Below, piece by piece: positions 26,493 through 35,198 of a DNA stretch of 64,000 nucleotides. How positions within the stretch are numbered: the stretch's first letter is position 1; each line of letters opens with the position of its first letter. Under the pieces are notes generated by a model, which saw only the letters and a program-made list of their open reading frames with translations, searched no databases and was not told the DNA's origin. Made by a program: the position numbers and the translations under genes. Source of the stretch: an uncultured Bacilli bacterium (GTDB lineage: Bacteria; Bacillota_I; Bacilli_A; RF39; UBA660); contig CAKPRZ010000004.1 in assembly GCA_934183165.1 (NCBI GenBank), forward strand, positions 34,157 through 98,156, read 5' to 3'.

Positions 26493-28304
26493 ATGAACGT
26501 AGGATTTACATTTTCGGTAGTAAGTTTATTTTATAGTATATTATTAACAATAATCTTTTTCTCAAAAGAAAGACTTATAACATTAGAAAACAAAGTTTAT
26601 TCATGGGCAATAATTGCAAATTTAATAGGAATTATATTGGCTATTAGTAGTTATTTTTTGATTTTGAGAGTTGATGAACTTCCAATTATTAATATTATTA
26701 TCGCAAAGGGGTATTTAATATATTTATTATCTTATATTTCAATATTGACCTTATATGTCTTACTAATTTCATCAAATAAGCTAAAAGAAGAGAAAAGTAA
26801 CTATTTTGATAAATGTTTTAATATAGTATTTATACTGCTTTTAATATTTTCCTTTATAATAATAGTTTTACCAATTTATTTCTATCATAAAGGAAATGTG
26901 GTATATACGTATGGGCCTAGCGCTAATGTTGTATATTTGATTTCATTAATATATATATTTGTCTGGATTATATTTATGCTTAGACAATATCAGCATTTAA
27001 AAAGTAAAAAGTATTTACCTCTGTTTTCATTTATTTCTATTGGAACAGTAGTTATGATAATTCAAAAACTAAATCCAGGATTATTATTAATGACTGCTAT
27101 GGAAACATTTGTAACATTTTTAATGTATTTTACAATAGAGAATCCAGATATAAAAATGATAGATGAATTAACAAAAGCTAAGACATTAGTAGAGAAAAAT
27201 AATAACGATAAATCAATATTTATATTTAATACAACACAACAAATAAGGAATCCATTAAACATGATAGAACAAAAAACAGAACAAATATTAGATTATAATT
27301 TAGAAGAAGAAGTAAAAGAGAAGGTATTAGATATAAGGACATGTGAACAAAGGATATCATATATATTAAGAGGAATAATGGATGTATCAACAATAGATGC
27401 AAAAAATATAAAGATAGTAAATAATCAATATAAGATAGGGAATATATTAACAGAAATAAAAATAAGAGCCAAGAAAGAAGCAGAAAAGAAAGGATTAGAA
27501 TTTAGAACAAGTATAGATGAAGGGATGCCAGAGGAGTTATATGGAGATTCAATCCGCTTAAAACAAATAATAAATGGAATAGTATCGAATGCAATAAAAT
27601 ATACAGATAAAGGATTTGTAGAATTAGATGTAAATTCAATAGTAAGCTTTGATATATGTAGATTAATAATATCAGTAAAAGATTCAGGGATAGGAGTAAA
27701 TGCAGATAAAATAAATAAATTGTTCCAAAGCAAGGAAGATATAGAATTAGATAAAGTAGAAGGTTCAGATATAACATTAGAAGTAGCAAAAAAGATGATA
27801 AATCTAATAGGAGGAACAATAACAGTAAGAAGTGAAAAAGGAAGAGGATCAGAGTTTACAATAATAGTAGATCAAAAGATAAAGACAGAAGAAAATAAGA
27901 TAAAAGATATAGTAGATGAATATAAGAATTTAAATAATAAGAAGAAAATAATGATTGTTACTGATAATGAGAAGGATAAAGAAATATATAATAGATTTTT
28001 CAGTAAAAATGTAATTTTAGAAATTGCTGAAAATGGAGAGGTTTGTTTAAATAAAATAAGAAGTGGGGAAAACTATGATTTAATTCTTATTAATGAAAAA
28101 TTAAAGAAATTAGAGGCTTATCAAATAATAAATAAATTAAAAAAGTTAAAAATCCAAAATAATAAAGTTATCATTTTAACAGATAACAAAGATAAAGAAA
28201 AAGATTTGATTACTGCAGGATACTTAGCATTGTCAAAAGACTATACCAAAGATAAATTTATGAAAAAAATAAATGGATTTTTAGATATTAACAAGGGTCT
28301 ATAA
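26493..28304 (+). CDS. Membrane pseudo-histidine kinase with pseudo-receiver (copy B)
   Basis: 603 aa; GGAGGT before the ATG. Same plan as copy A: multi-helix membrane sensor, DHp-like helix with Gln249 in place of His, HATPase domain with an altered G2 box (GSDITL), receiver-like domain with Asn534 in place of the acceptor Asp. The sensor halves are homologous but diverged, sharing FFSKERL...LENK[LV]YS near residue 25-35, and the receivers are diverged too, while the central 850 bp is identical to copy A. It follows an acyl-ligase gene but has its own promoter. The receiver retains a possible LSK motif near the usual lysine, which copy A lacks. Likely a binding or scaffolding sensor rather than an enzyme. 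Confidence 0.85.
   Translation: MNVGFTFSVVSLFYSILLTIIFFSKERLITLENKVYSWAIIANLIGIILAISSYFLILRVDELPIINIIIAKGYLIYLLSYISILTLYVLLISSNKLKEEKSNYFDKCFNIVFILLLIFSFIIIVLPIYFYHKGNVVYTYGPSANVVYLISLIYIFVWIIFMLRQYQHLKSKKYLPLFSFISIGTVVMIIQKLNPGLLLMTAMETFVTFLMYFTIENPDIKMIDELTKAKTLVEKNNNDKSIFIFNTTQQIRNPLNMIEQKTEQILDYNLEEEVKEKVLDIRTCEQRISYILRGIMDVSTIDAKNIKIVNNQYKIGNILTEIKIRAKKEAEKKGLEFRTSIDEGMPEELYGDSIRLKQIINGIVSNAIKYTDKGFVELDVNSIVSFDICRLIISVKDSGIGVNADKINKLFQSKEDIELDKVEGSDITLEVAKKMINLIGGTITVRSEKGRGSEFTIIVDQKIKTEENKIKDIVDEYKNLNNKKKIMIVTDNEKDKEIYNRFFSKNVILEIAENGEVCLNKIRSGENYDLILINEKLKKLEAYQIINKLKKLKIQNNKVIILTDNKDKEKDLITAGYLALSKDYTKDKFMKKINGFLDINKGL
27121..27970 (+). repeat. 850-bp direct repeat, copy B (identical core of the pseudokinase gene)
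   Basis: Base-for-base identical to 18896-19745 at an offset of 8225. Codons inside are nearly all A-ending: by hand count 41 ATA, one ATC and one ATT for isoleucine, whereas the flanks use ATT, GTT and ACT freely. Confidence 0.97.
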
Positions 28305-28320
28305 TAGATCCTTTATTTTT
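28293..28320 (+). terminator. Intrinsic terminator
   Basis: AAGGGTCTA and TAGATCCTT form a 9-bp stem with one G-U pair, followed by TATTTTT. It ends pseudokinase gene B. Confidence 0.8.
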
Positions 28321-28352
28321 GGAGAAAATATATTTATATAGATAAATTTTTG

Positions 28353-28361
28353 TGTTATAAT
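28353..28361 (+). promoter_or_regulatory. Extended -10 promoter of the Clp-type ATPase gene
   Basis: TGTTATAAT (TATAAT at 28356-28361) lies 25 bases before the ATG; TGGAGGT follows at 28374-28380. Confidence 0.55.
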
Positions 28362-28385
28362 TTGAATATAATCTGGAGGTTGCCT

Positions 28386-29528
28386 ATGAATGAAGAAAAA
28401 TTTAGTATTCTAGAAAGATATGGAGAAAATTATACTGAAAAAGAATATATTACAAACCCTGCAATAGGTCGTGATAAGCAAATTAAGGAATTATTATTAG
28501 TATTATTAACTCCTGAAAAATCAGCTGTATTAATAGGTAAACCTGGTGTAGGTAAAACTGCAATAGTAGAAGGCCTCGCATATAGAATAGAAAAAAATGA
28601 TGTTCCTGATATACTAAAGGGTTATACAATTATCAATATAAAAACAGCTTCACTTCTTGGCACTATGCCTAATGGTGAAAGTAAAGTTCAAGTTATGATT
28701 GATGAGTTAAAAGAAAGAGAAAAAATCATTCTTTTTATTGATGAAATTCATATGTTAATAGGTTCAACTGATTCTTCTTCTCTTGATTTTGCTAATATTT
28801 TTAAGGAAGGTCTTGGACGTGGAAGCATTAAAGTTATCGGTGCTACTACAACTGAAGAATATGAAAGATATATATTAAGAGATAAGGCTTTTACTCGTCG
28901 TTTTCAAAAAATAGAAGTTCCTGAACCAACAAGGGATGAAACTGTTGAAATTATGATGGGAACATTACCAAAAATAGAAAAGACAACTGGCTTAAAGATG
29001 AAGTATACTCATTTTATTCAAGAACAAATAATGACTTTTCTAGTTGATTTAACTAGTGAATATAAAAGAGTATTTGAGATTGGATCAAGATATCCAGATA
29101 TTTCATTAACATTACTAAAACAGGCTTTTTCATATGCAATGTTTGATAATTTGAAGGAAGTTAATATATTTCATGTTCAAAAAGCTATAGAAAATAGTAA
29201 GAATGTATATCCTGATGTTATAAAAAAAGAACTTCCAAAATTTTTAAATCAATTTAAAGATATTATAAATGAAGAAAAACAAATAGGCGTTTCTTGGAAT
29301 TATTCTAATGAGAAAAAAGATGATGTAATAGATAGAACTACTAAAGAAATACCAAAACATGATAATTATCAAGACTTAGATCAAAATAAACTTATTAATA
29401 AATATATGGATATATTAAATCCCAATAAAGTTCCTGTTGATGATGGTAATATTTCTCATGAAAAAGTGGACTTTAATCTTGATTTAAATAATAATGATGA
29501 TGATGACAAGGATTATTTCTTTGATTAG
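28386..29528 (+). CDS. Single-ring AAA+ ATPase resembling the D1 domain of ClpC/ClpB
   Basis: 380 aa from the ATG at 28386, behind TGGAGGT. After a short N-terminus the D1 domain begins at NPAIGRDKQI: Walker A GKPGVGKTA, a pore-like KTASLLGT region, Walker B ILFIDEIHMLIG, sensor 1 IGATTTEEY and the arginine finger AFTRRFQKIEVPEPT. A helical lid follows, then an acidic Asn/Asp-rich tail. The Clp N-domain, the middle domain and the whole D2 ring are missing, and the length (usual ClpC about 810 aa) shows a free-standing D1. No ClpP-binding loop is seen. Its partner is unknown; the radical SAM gene follows eight bases later. Confidence 0.8.
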   Translation: MNEEKFSILERYGENYTEKEYITNPAIGRDKQIKELLLVLLTPEKSAVLIGKPGVGKTAIVEGLAYRIEKNDVPDILKGYTIINIKTASLLGTMPNGESKVQVMIDELKEREKIILFIDEIHMLIGSTDSSSLDFANIFKEGLGRGSIKVIGATTTEEYERYILRDKAFTRRFQKIEVPEPTRDETVEIMMGTLPKIEKTTGLKMKYTHFIQEQIMTFLVDLTSEYKRVFEIGSRYPDISLTLLKQAFSYAMFDNLKEVNIFHVQKAIENSKNVYPDVIKKELPKFLNQFKDIINEEKQIGVSWNYSNEKKDDVIDRTTKEIPKHDNYQDLDQNKLINKYMDILNPNKVPVDDGNISHEKVDFNLDLNNNDDDDKDYFFD

Positions 29529-29536
29529 GATTTAAC

Positions 29537-30424
29537 ATGGAAAATATATTAAAATCATGTAAGTTATGTCCTAGAAATTGTACTGTTAATCGTTATGAAA
29601 AAGTAGGATATTGTAAAGCAAATGAAAAAATCAAGGTTGCTTTAGCTAGTGTTCACATGTGGGAAGAACCTATTGTATCAGGAAATAATGGCAGTGGTAC
29701 AATATTTTTTTCAAATTGTAATTTAAAGTGTGTTTACTGTCAAAATTATAAAATTAGTGAGGGTTTTGGAAAATATATATCTATAGATAGATTTAGTGAT
29801 ATTTGTATAGAGTTGCAAAATAAAATGGTTAATAATATTAATTTAGTTACACCAACTCATTATGTTCCTCAAATAGTGAAAGGAATTAAATTGGCTAGAA
29901 AAAAGGGATTAAAAATACCAGTTGTTTATAATACTAGTAGTTATGAAAATGTAGATACGATAAATTTATTGAAAGGAACTATTGATGTTTATTTAGCAGA
30001 TTTGAAATATTATGATGATAGTTATGCTATAAAATATTCCAATGCTAGAGAATATTTTAAAGTTGCCAGTAGGGCAATAGAGGAGATGTATAATCAAGTA
30101 GGAGATCCTATAATAGAAAATGAAATAATAACAAAAGGTGTAATTGTAAGAATATTATTATTACCTGGATTATTGGAAGATGCTAAAAAGTTAGTTAAAT
30201 ATTTATATTCCAAATATAAAGATCATATATATATCAGTTTAATGAATCAATATACTCCAGTTAGGAAAACTAAATATGTTGAATTAAATCAAAAAGTTAG
30301 GCAAGAGGATTATGATGATTTGGTTGACTATGCTTGTGATTTAGGTGTTGTTAATGCTTTTGTTCAAGAAAGTGATGCGATAAACGAAAGCTTTATTCCT
30401 AATTTTGATAAAAGAGGTGTGTAA
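29537..30424 (+). CDS. pflX: PflX-like radical SAM protein
   Basis: 295 aa. An N-terminal cysteine cluster (CKLCPRNC at 8-15 and Cys26) precedes the radical SAM motif C61-NLK-C65-VY-C68 for the [4Fe-4S]-AdoMet cluster. The layout matches COG1313, the PflX group related to pyruvate-formate-lyase activating enzymes. The true substrate of this family is not established, and no glycyl-radical enzyme gene is in the window. It lies eight bases after the AAA+ gene and two bases before the RluA gene, so the three form one operon. Confidence 0.85.
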   Translation: MENILKSCKLCPRNCTVNRYEKVGYCKANEKIKVALASVHMWEEPIVSGNNGSGTIFFSNCNLKCVYCQNYKISEGFGKYISIDRFSDICIELQNKMVNNINLVTPTHYVPQIVKGIKLARKKGLKIPVVYNTSSYENVDTINLLKGTIDVYLADLKYYDDSYAIKYSNAREYFKVASRAIEEMYNQVGDPIIENEIITKGVIVRILLLPGLLEDAKKLVKYLYSKYKDHIYISLMNQYTPVRKTKYVELNQKVRQEDYDDLVDYACDLGVVNAFVQESDAINESFIPNFDKRGV

Positions 30425-30426
30425 TT

Positions 30427-31089
30427 TTGTCTAAATTTGAAAAATTAAATATAATTTATGAAGATAAAAATATTATTGTTGTTGATAAACCAGCCAATAT
30501 GCTTACTATAGCAACAGAAAAGGAAAGAGATAAAACGTTATTTCATAAAGTTATAGAGTATGAAAAGAAAAAAAATAAAAACAATAAAATATTTATTGTA
30601 CATCGTTTAGATAAAAATACCAGTGGAATAGTGGTGTTTGCTAAAAATCAAAAAATAAAACAATTGCTTCAGAACAATTGGGACAAATTAGCAGTGAAAA
30701 GACAATATGTAGCTATAGTAGAAGGTCATCCTCAGCCATCAGGTACTATTAAGTCATATTTAAGGGAAAATAAAGAGTTATATGTTTACTCATCTAATAA
30801 AAAAGGTGATGGAAAATTTGCAATTACTAATTATAGATTGGTTGCTACTAAAGGAAAATATTCACTTTTAGAGATAGAAATCAAAACAGGAAGAAAAAAT
30901 CAAATAAGAGTTCACATGTCGGATATTAATTCTCCTATCATTGGGGATAAAAAATATAATGCGAAAACTAATCCTATTAGGAGACTTGGACTTCACGCTA
31001 ATAAACTTGTTTTAATAAATCCATTAACTAATAAGGAAATGGTTTTTGAAAGTGATCTTCCTAATTCTTTTATAAATTTGTTCAATTAA
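30427..31089 (+). CDS. RluA-family pseudouridine synthase
   Basis: 220 aa. IIYEDKNIIVVDKPANMLT opens the domain, HRLDKNTSGIVVFAKN carries the catalytic Asp, and KTGRKNQIRVHM and LGLHANKLVL complete the RluA signature. No S4 domain is present, so it belongs to the shorter RluA type acting on rRNA or tRNA; the exact target cannot be told. The start is TTG at 30427 with GAGGTG ending eight bases before, inside the tail of the radical SAM gene. Confidence 0.9.
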   Translation: MSKFEKLNIIYEDKNIIVVDKPANMLTIATEKERDKTLFHKVIEYEKKKNKNNKIFIVHRLDKNTSGIVVFAKNQKIKQLLQNNWDKLAVKRQYVAIVEGHPQPSGTIKSYLRENKELYVYSSNKKGDGKFAITNYRLVATKGKYSLLEIEIKTGRKNQIRVHMSDINSPIIGDKKYNAKTNPIRRLGLHANKLVLINPLTNKEMVFESDLPNSFINLFN

Positions 31090-31115
31090 AAAAATAATCA
31101 TTCTCGATTATTTTT
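31086..31115. terminator. Bidirectional terminator between convergent genes
   Basis: AATAATC and GATTATT form a 7-bp stem with A-rich and T-rich flanks on either side, serving the RluA gene and the convergent glucosaminidase gene. Confidence 0.75.
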
Positions 31116-31728
31116 CTTTTATTTCTTTAACATATCTATTTACTTTAGTTGCCCATGTACTACTAGCAGCATATTTTTTGTTCATCTTTTCAGGAGTATT
31201 AAGTCCATATGAATAATAATTATCTGCTAAGTTGTCAATGAATTTTTTGATTCCATCGTCTAATGATGCATATCTTCTATAACCACCACTACAATTAGGA
31301 GAGCCTTTTACACCACCAACATTATTACATTTTCTAACTAAAGCACTACAAGACCATTTACATCCAGTTTCTTGAAGCATTATTGCAGTTGCAACAACCG
31401 GATCAACACCTTTTTTTAATGAATAGTTTGCAATCAATTCTCCTTTATTGGATAAGTTTGAATTTAAAGATTTATTCAACATACTAATTAATTGACTTGA
31501 ATTCATATCTTCATATACTAAGGATTTTTTTCTTTCTTCTTCTTTCTTGTTAGCAACATTAAAATTATTGATATCACTATAGGCACCAACAAAATTAGTT
31601 GCGACACTTTGTGTTATATATCCTTCGTAAATTGAAATGTCTTTTTTGACAGGCTTTGATAATATAACTATAAATATAGCCGTTAGGAAGCCCATTGTTA
31701 TAAATAGTCTTTTCAGGATAGTTTTCAA
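31108..31728 (-). CDS. Membrane-anchored glucosaminidase (lysozyme-like wall hydrolase)
   Basis: 206 aa from a TTG start preceded by GAGGTGAGG. One signal anchor (about residues 8-24) and a charged linker lead to the catalytic domain from about residue 90: VDPVVATAIMLQETGCKW holds the likely catalytic Glu, followed by CNNVGGVKG, YRRYASLDDGIKKFIDNLA and STWATKVNRYV. This is the glucosaminidase (Mannosyl-glycoprotein endo-beta-N-acetylglucosaminidase-like) fold. Several Cys may form disulfides outside the cell. It stands alone on the minus strand; probable role is peptidoglycan trimming. Confidence 0.8.
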   Translation of the reverse strand: MKTILKRLFITMGFLTAIFIVILSKPVKKDISIYEGYITQSVATNFVGAYSDINNFNVANKKEEERKKSLVYEDMNSSQLISMLNKSLNSNLSNKGELIANYSLKKGVDPVVATAIMLQETGCKWSCSALVRKCNNVGGVKGSPNCSGGYRRYASLDDGIKKFIDNLADNYYSYGLNTPEKMNKKYAASSTWATKVNRYVKEIKEK

Positions 31729-31799
31729 ATCCTCACCTCATTTATATATCTTCTTTACAAGACTATTTCATTTTATCATAATCATAAAGTTAGGTCAAA

Positions 31800-31828
31800 T
31801 TGACAAAAAACGCAAAATGTGGTATGAT
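31800..31828 (+). promoter_or_regulatory. Strong promoter
   Basis: TTGACA (31800-31805), 17-base spacer, TATGAT (31823-31828), with GG before the -10 as in the other strong promoters of this window. Confidence 0.85.
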
Positions 31829-31860
31829 ATTCGGCAATAAAAAAGAAGGGGGAATGTTAG

Positions 31861-32649
31861 TTGGATATTGAGCAAAAAAGAATTATATCTGATTACTATA
31901 GAAAACTTTTAGAAACATATCCATCTGTAAAAGAATTATTTAATGATGAACAAATTGCTTTTATTAATGATAATATTAAAGAAAAAGAACTTGTTAGTGA
32001 AATAACACCAAGAAATGTTATTAGTGTTCATAAACTATTAGTTAGAGAAAATGTTGCAAAATTATCGAAAATATTTAAATTATCTTATAAAGATGCAGTT
32101 GGTTATATAGTAAGTAATAGTCTTTTTGGTTATGAACTTATTGAAAATCCTGTACCTATTGATGGTAAGTCAGAACATAATTTACAAAGCTTATTTTTAA
32201 TAAGGCAAGAGGAGTCAAATATTGATTACGATAATACAAACATAGGACTTTATTTATATAGAACAGATAGAATTAAAGTGTGTGATGGAATTTATAGAGA
32301 AGAGTCACGTGTAATAAAAACAAAGTATAGTGATTATGCAGAAATTTATAAAGCTATAGCTAGTAACTATGTAGCGATAAGTCAAAAATCACAATATAAT
32401 TCCAATATAGTAGATCATTTACAGAATCAAGCAATATATGCACTTTGGGAATATGCAGTAACTTTTGGTGATAAAAACTATTCAAGTAGTGAATGGATAA
32501 AATATCGATTAAAAAACAATCAATTGTATGGCACATATAGTAAAGATAGTTATAATGGAAGTGTTTCAACATCATTGACTAGCAATGAAAAGTCAAATAG
32601 CAATTGGCAAAAAGGTAAATACTTAATATTTAATAATAGTAAAAAATAA
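31861..32649 (+). CDS. Uncharacterised cytoplasmic protein
   Basis: 262 aa, not recognised. The start is TTG at 31861, since AAGGGGG lies about nine bases upstream and the nearby ATG at 31854 is out of frame. The first half is helical (EQKRIISDYYRKLLETYP); the second half has mixed beta-like segments around DNTNIGLYLYRTDRIKVCDG and ends in a Ser/Asn-rich tail. There is no signal peptide or membrane segment. A strong promoter drives it, and it is followed 14 bases later by an anchored surface-protein gene, with one terminator for both. Confidence 0.55.
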   Translation: MDIEQKRIISDYYRKLLETYPSVKELFNDEQIAFINDNIKEKELVSEITPRNVISVHKLLVRENVAKLSKIFKLSYKDAVGYIVSNSLFGYELIENPVPIDGKSEHNLQSLFLIRQEESNIDYDNTNIGLYLYRTDRIKVCDGIYREESRVIKTKYSDYAEIYKAIASNYVAISQKSQYNSNIVDHLQNQAIYALWEYAVTFGDKNYSSSEWIKYRLKNNQLYGTYSKDSYNGSVSTSLTSNEKSNSNWQKGKYLIFNNSKK

Positions 32650-32663
32650 GAAAGAGAGTGGTT

Positions 32664-33518
32664 ATGATGAATGATAAGAAAAAGTATATTATGTTCTTAG
32701 GTGGAACATTATTAGGAATGGTTTTAATGGGAGTTGTAATTTGTTTTACAATTTCAAAAGTTAAATTAATTGATAAGACTGAACAAATAAATGTTAACTC
32801 TTCAAATAATAAAGAAGTTATTGCTGAAAAAAATTCAAGTAATAATGAAACAGTAAAGAAAGAAGAAAAAGTAGAAGTATCAGAAAAAAAAGAAAATAAT
32901 ACTAATACTAATACTAATCAAGTACAAAAACAAACACCTAAAAAGAATACATCTTCTCAGTCTACAACAGTAAAAAAGAGTGTTGAAGTACCAAAAGTTA
33001 GTAATGACATAATTAAAAGTCAAGAAGCAGTTGATGATACATCAGAAAATATCATTAATTATTTTGAAAAATTAGATAATAAAGTATTTACAGATGAAAA
33101 TATAGCTAAGTTTACTAAAAGTGTAAAGACTTCATTTATTACTATTACAGATTTTATATTTTATGGAACAGAGATAAATGGTCATACATTTAATGAGTTA
33201 ACAGAACAAGCAAAACTTTATGTAATGGATATAGTAGTTAGAGTTGATGCTAAAATAGAAGCATATCATCCTGGATATAAAGAAGAAATAAATACTAATC
33301 TTACAAATTTAAAAAATAAGATAACTGTTAAGTATTTAGAAATATCAAATAATATTTGTACTAGAATGGGTGATGTTGCTTGTAATCAAGCTAAAGAAGA
33401 TTTTCAAACTATGAAACAAAACTTTGGTTTAACAGTAGACTTCTTCAAAGTTATTGCTAGATCGGGATTGAATAGTTTAAAAAGCTGGTATGAAATATTT
33501 AGAGAGAATAATAGATAA
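32664..33518 (+). CDS. Membrane-anchored extracellular protein of unknown function
   Basis: 284 aa. Start taken as ATG 32664 (GAGTGG upstream; 32667 is possible). An N-terminal anchor (about residues 7-28) is followed by a low-complexity Asn/Lys/Glu/Thr-rich linker of about 80 residues and a helical C-terminal domain (about 115-284) that contains two Cys and the segment HPGYKEEINTNLTNL. The layout suggests a wall-spanning stalk carrying a helical bundle. I do not recognise the family. It is in one operon with the 262-aa protein upstream and ends at a strong terminator. Confidence 0.55.
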   Translation: MMNDKKKYIMFLGGTLLGMVLMGVVICFTISKVKLIDKTEQINVNSSNNKEVIAEKNSSNNETVKKEEKVEVSEKKENNTNTNTNQVQKQTPKKNTSSQSTTVKKSVEVPKVSNDIIKSQEAVDDTSENIINYFEKLDNKVFTDENIAKFTKSVKTSFITITDFIFYGTEINGHTFNELTEQAKLYVMDIVVRVDAKIEAYHPGYKEEINTNLTNLKNKITVKYLEISNNICTRMGDVACNQAKEDFQTMKQNFGLTVDFFKVIARSGLNSLKSWYEIFRENNR

Positions 33519-33520
33519 TT

Positions 33521-33546
33521 AAGTTGACGGAGTGTCAACTTTTTTT
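33521..33546 (+). terminator. Intrinsic terminator
   Basis: AAGTTGAC-GGAGT-GTCAACTT stem-loop followed by a T tract. Confidence 0.9.
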
Positions 33547-33599
33547 CTTGAAGAAAAATGGTTTATATAGTAAAATTTAAATAGCTTTGAGGTGATAAA

Positions 33600-35189
33600 A
33601 TGATACAATTGACAGATGTAACACTAAGATTTGGGAAAAGAACTTTATTTGAGAATGTCAATATAAAATTTACGGCAGGAAACTGTTATGGACTTATTGG
33701 TGCAAATGGTGCTGGAAAGTCAACTTTTTTAAAACTTTTATCGGGAGAAATAGAAACTACACACGGTAGTATAACGATTTCTAAAGGAGAGAGAATTGCA
33801 GTATTAAGGCAAGATCACTATAAATATGATGATGAAAAAGTTATTGATACTGTTATTATGGGAAATACAAAACTTTATTCTATTATGAAAGAAAAAGAAG
33901 AACTATATTCACATACAGAGTTTACTGATGAAGATGGTATTAAATTAGGTGAATTAGAAGCAGAATTTGCTGAGATGAATGGATGGGAAGCAGAAAGCGA
34001 AGCAAGTGAACTTTTAAATAACTTAGGAGTTGAAGTTGATCTACATTATAATTTAATGAGAGAACTACCAAACAATAAAAAGGTAAAAGTACTACTTGCA
34101 CAAGCTTTATTTGGAAATCCTGATATATTACTTTTAGATGAACCAACTAATAATCTTGATATAGAAGCTATTAATTGGCTAGAAGAGTTTTTAATTAATT
34201 TTAATAATACTGTTATAGTTGTTTCACATGATCGTCATTTTTTAAATAAAGTTTGTACTCATATTGCTGATATTGATTATAATAAGATTAAATTGTATAT
34301 TGGAAACTATGATTTTTGGTATGAATCAAGTCAGCTTGCATTAAAGCAAATGAAAGAAGCTAATAAAAAGAAAGAAGAAAAGATTAAAGAATTACAATCT
34401 TTTATTGCAAGATTTTCTGCTAATGCTTCAAAATCAAAACAAGCAACATCTAGAAAAAAGATGTTAGAAAAAATTGAGTTAGATGAAATAGTACCTTCAT
34501 CAAGAAAATATCCTTATATAGATTTTAAGATAGAAAAACCAGCTGGAAAAGAAATATTAACAGTAAAAAATGTATCAAAAGAAATAGATGGTAAAAAAGT
34601 ACTTAACAATGTTAGTTTTACTGTTCTAAAAGGTGATAAAATAGCTTTTGTAGGTACAAATAATATTGCTAAAACAGCACTTTTTAAAATAATTATGGGA
34701 GAAGATAAACCTGATTCTGGTGAAGTTATATTTGGAAAAACCATTAATCCTTCGTATTTTCCACAGGATAATAGTAAATACTTTCAAACTGATGATACTA
34801 TAATCGATTGGATTGGTAATTATTACAACATAGATGATGAAACAGTTTTAAGAGGATTTTTAGGTAGAATGTTATTTTCTGGTGATGATGTTTTTAAAAA
34901 AGTACCAGTTTTATCTGGTGGTGAAAAAGCAAGATGCATGTTATCAAAGTGTATGCTTGAAAATCCTAACTTTTTAATTTTGGATGAGCCAACAAATCAT
35001 CTTGATTTAGAGAGTATAACTTCTTTAAATAATGGACTTGAAAGATTTACTGGAGAAATATTGTTTTCTACTCATGATCATCAATTGAATCAAACAGTTG
35101 CTAATCGTGTTATCGAGATCACAGATAATGGAATTATTGATAGAAAGATGACTTATGATGAATATTTAGAATTTAAAAAAGGTAATTAG
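33600..35189 (+). CDS. ykpA: ABC-F family ATPase of the YkpA type
   Basis: 529 aa, two ABC domains joined by a charged linker and no membrane part. The first Walker A is GANGAGKST and first Walker B LLLDEPTNNLD, but the first signature is degenerate (LMRELPNNKKVKVLLAQAL). The second Walker A is also degenerate (GTNNIAKTALFK), while the second signature LSGGEKAR and Walker B LILDEPTNHLD are normal. This combination, together with SYFPQDNSKYF, is characteristic of the YkpA/YbiT branch, so the changes are family traits and not decay. ABC-F proteins act on the ribosome. GAGGTGAT precedes the ATG. A membrane-protein gene follows nine bases later. Confidence 0.88.
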   Translation: MIQLTDVTLRFGKRTLFENVNIKFTAGNCYGLIGANGAGKSTFLKLLSGEIETTHGSITISKGERIAVLRQDHYKYDDEKVIDTVIMGNTKLYSIMKEKEELYSHTEFTDEDGIKLGELEAEFAEMNGWEAESEASELLNNLGVEVDLHYNLMRELPNNKKVKVLLAQALFGNPDILLLDEPTNNLDIEAINWLEEFLINFNNTVIVVSHDRHFLNKVCTHIADIDYNKIKLYIGNYDFWYESSQLALKQMKEANKKKEEKIKELQSFIARFSANASKSKQATSRKKMLEKIELDEIVPSSRKYPYIDFKIEKPAGKEILTVKNVSKEIDGKKVLNNVSFTVLKGDKIAFVGTNNIAKTALFKIIMGEDKPDSGEVIFGKTINPSYFPQDNSKYFQTDDTIIDWIGNYYNIDDETVLRGFLGRMLFSGDDVFKKVPVLSGGEKARCMLSKCMLENPNFLILDEPTNHLDLESITSLNNGLERFTGEILFSTHDHQLNQTVANRVIEITDNGIIDRKMTYDEYLEFKKGN

Positions 35190-35198
35190 GTGGTTATA

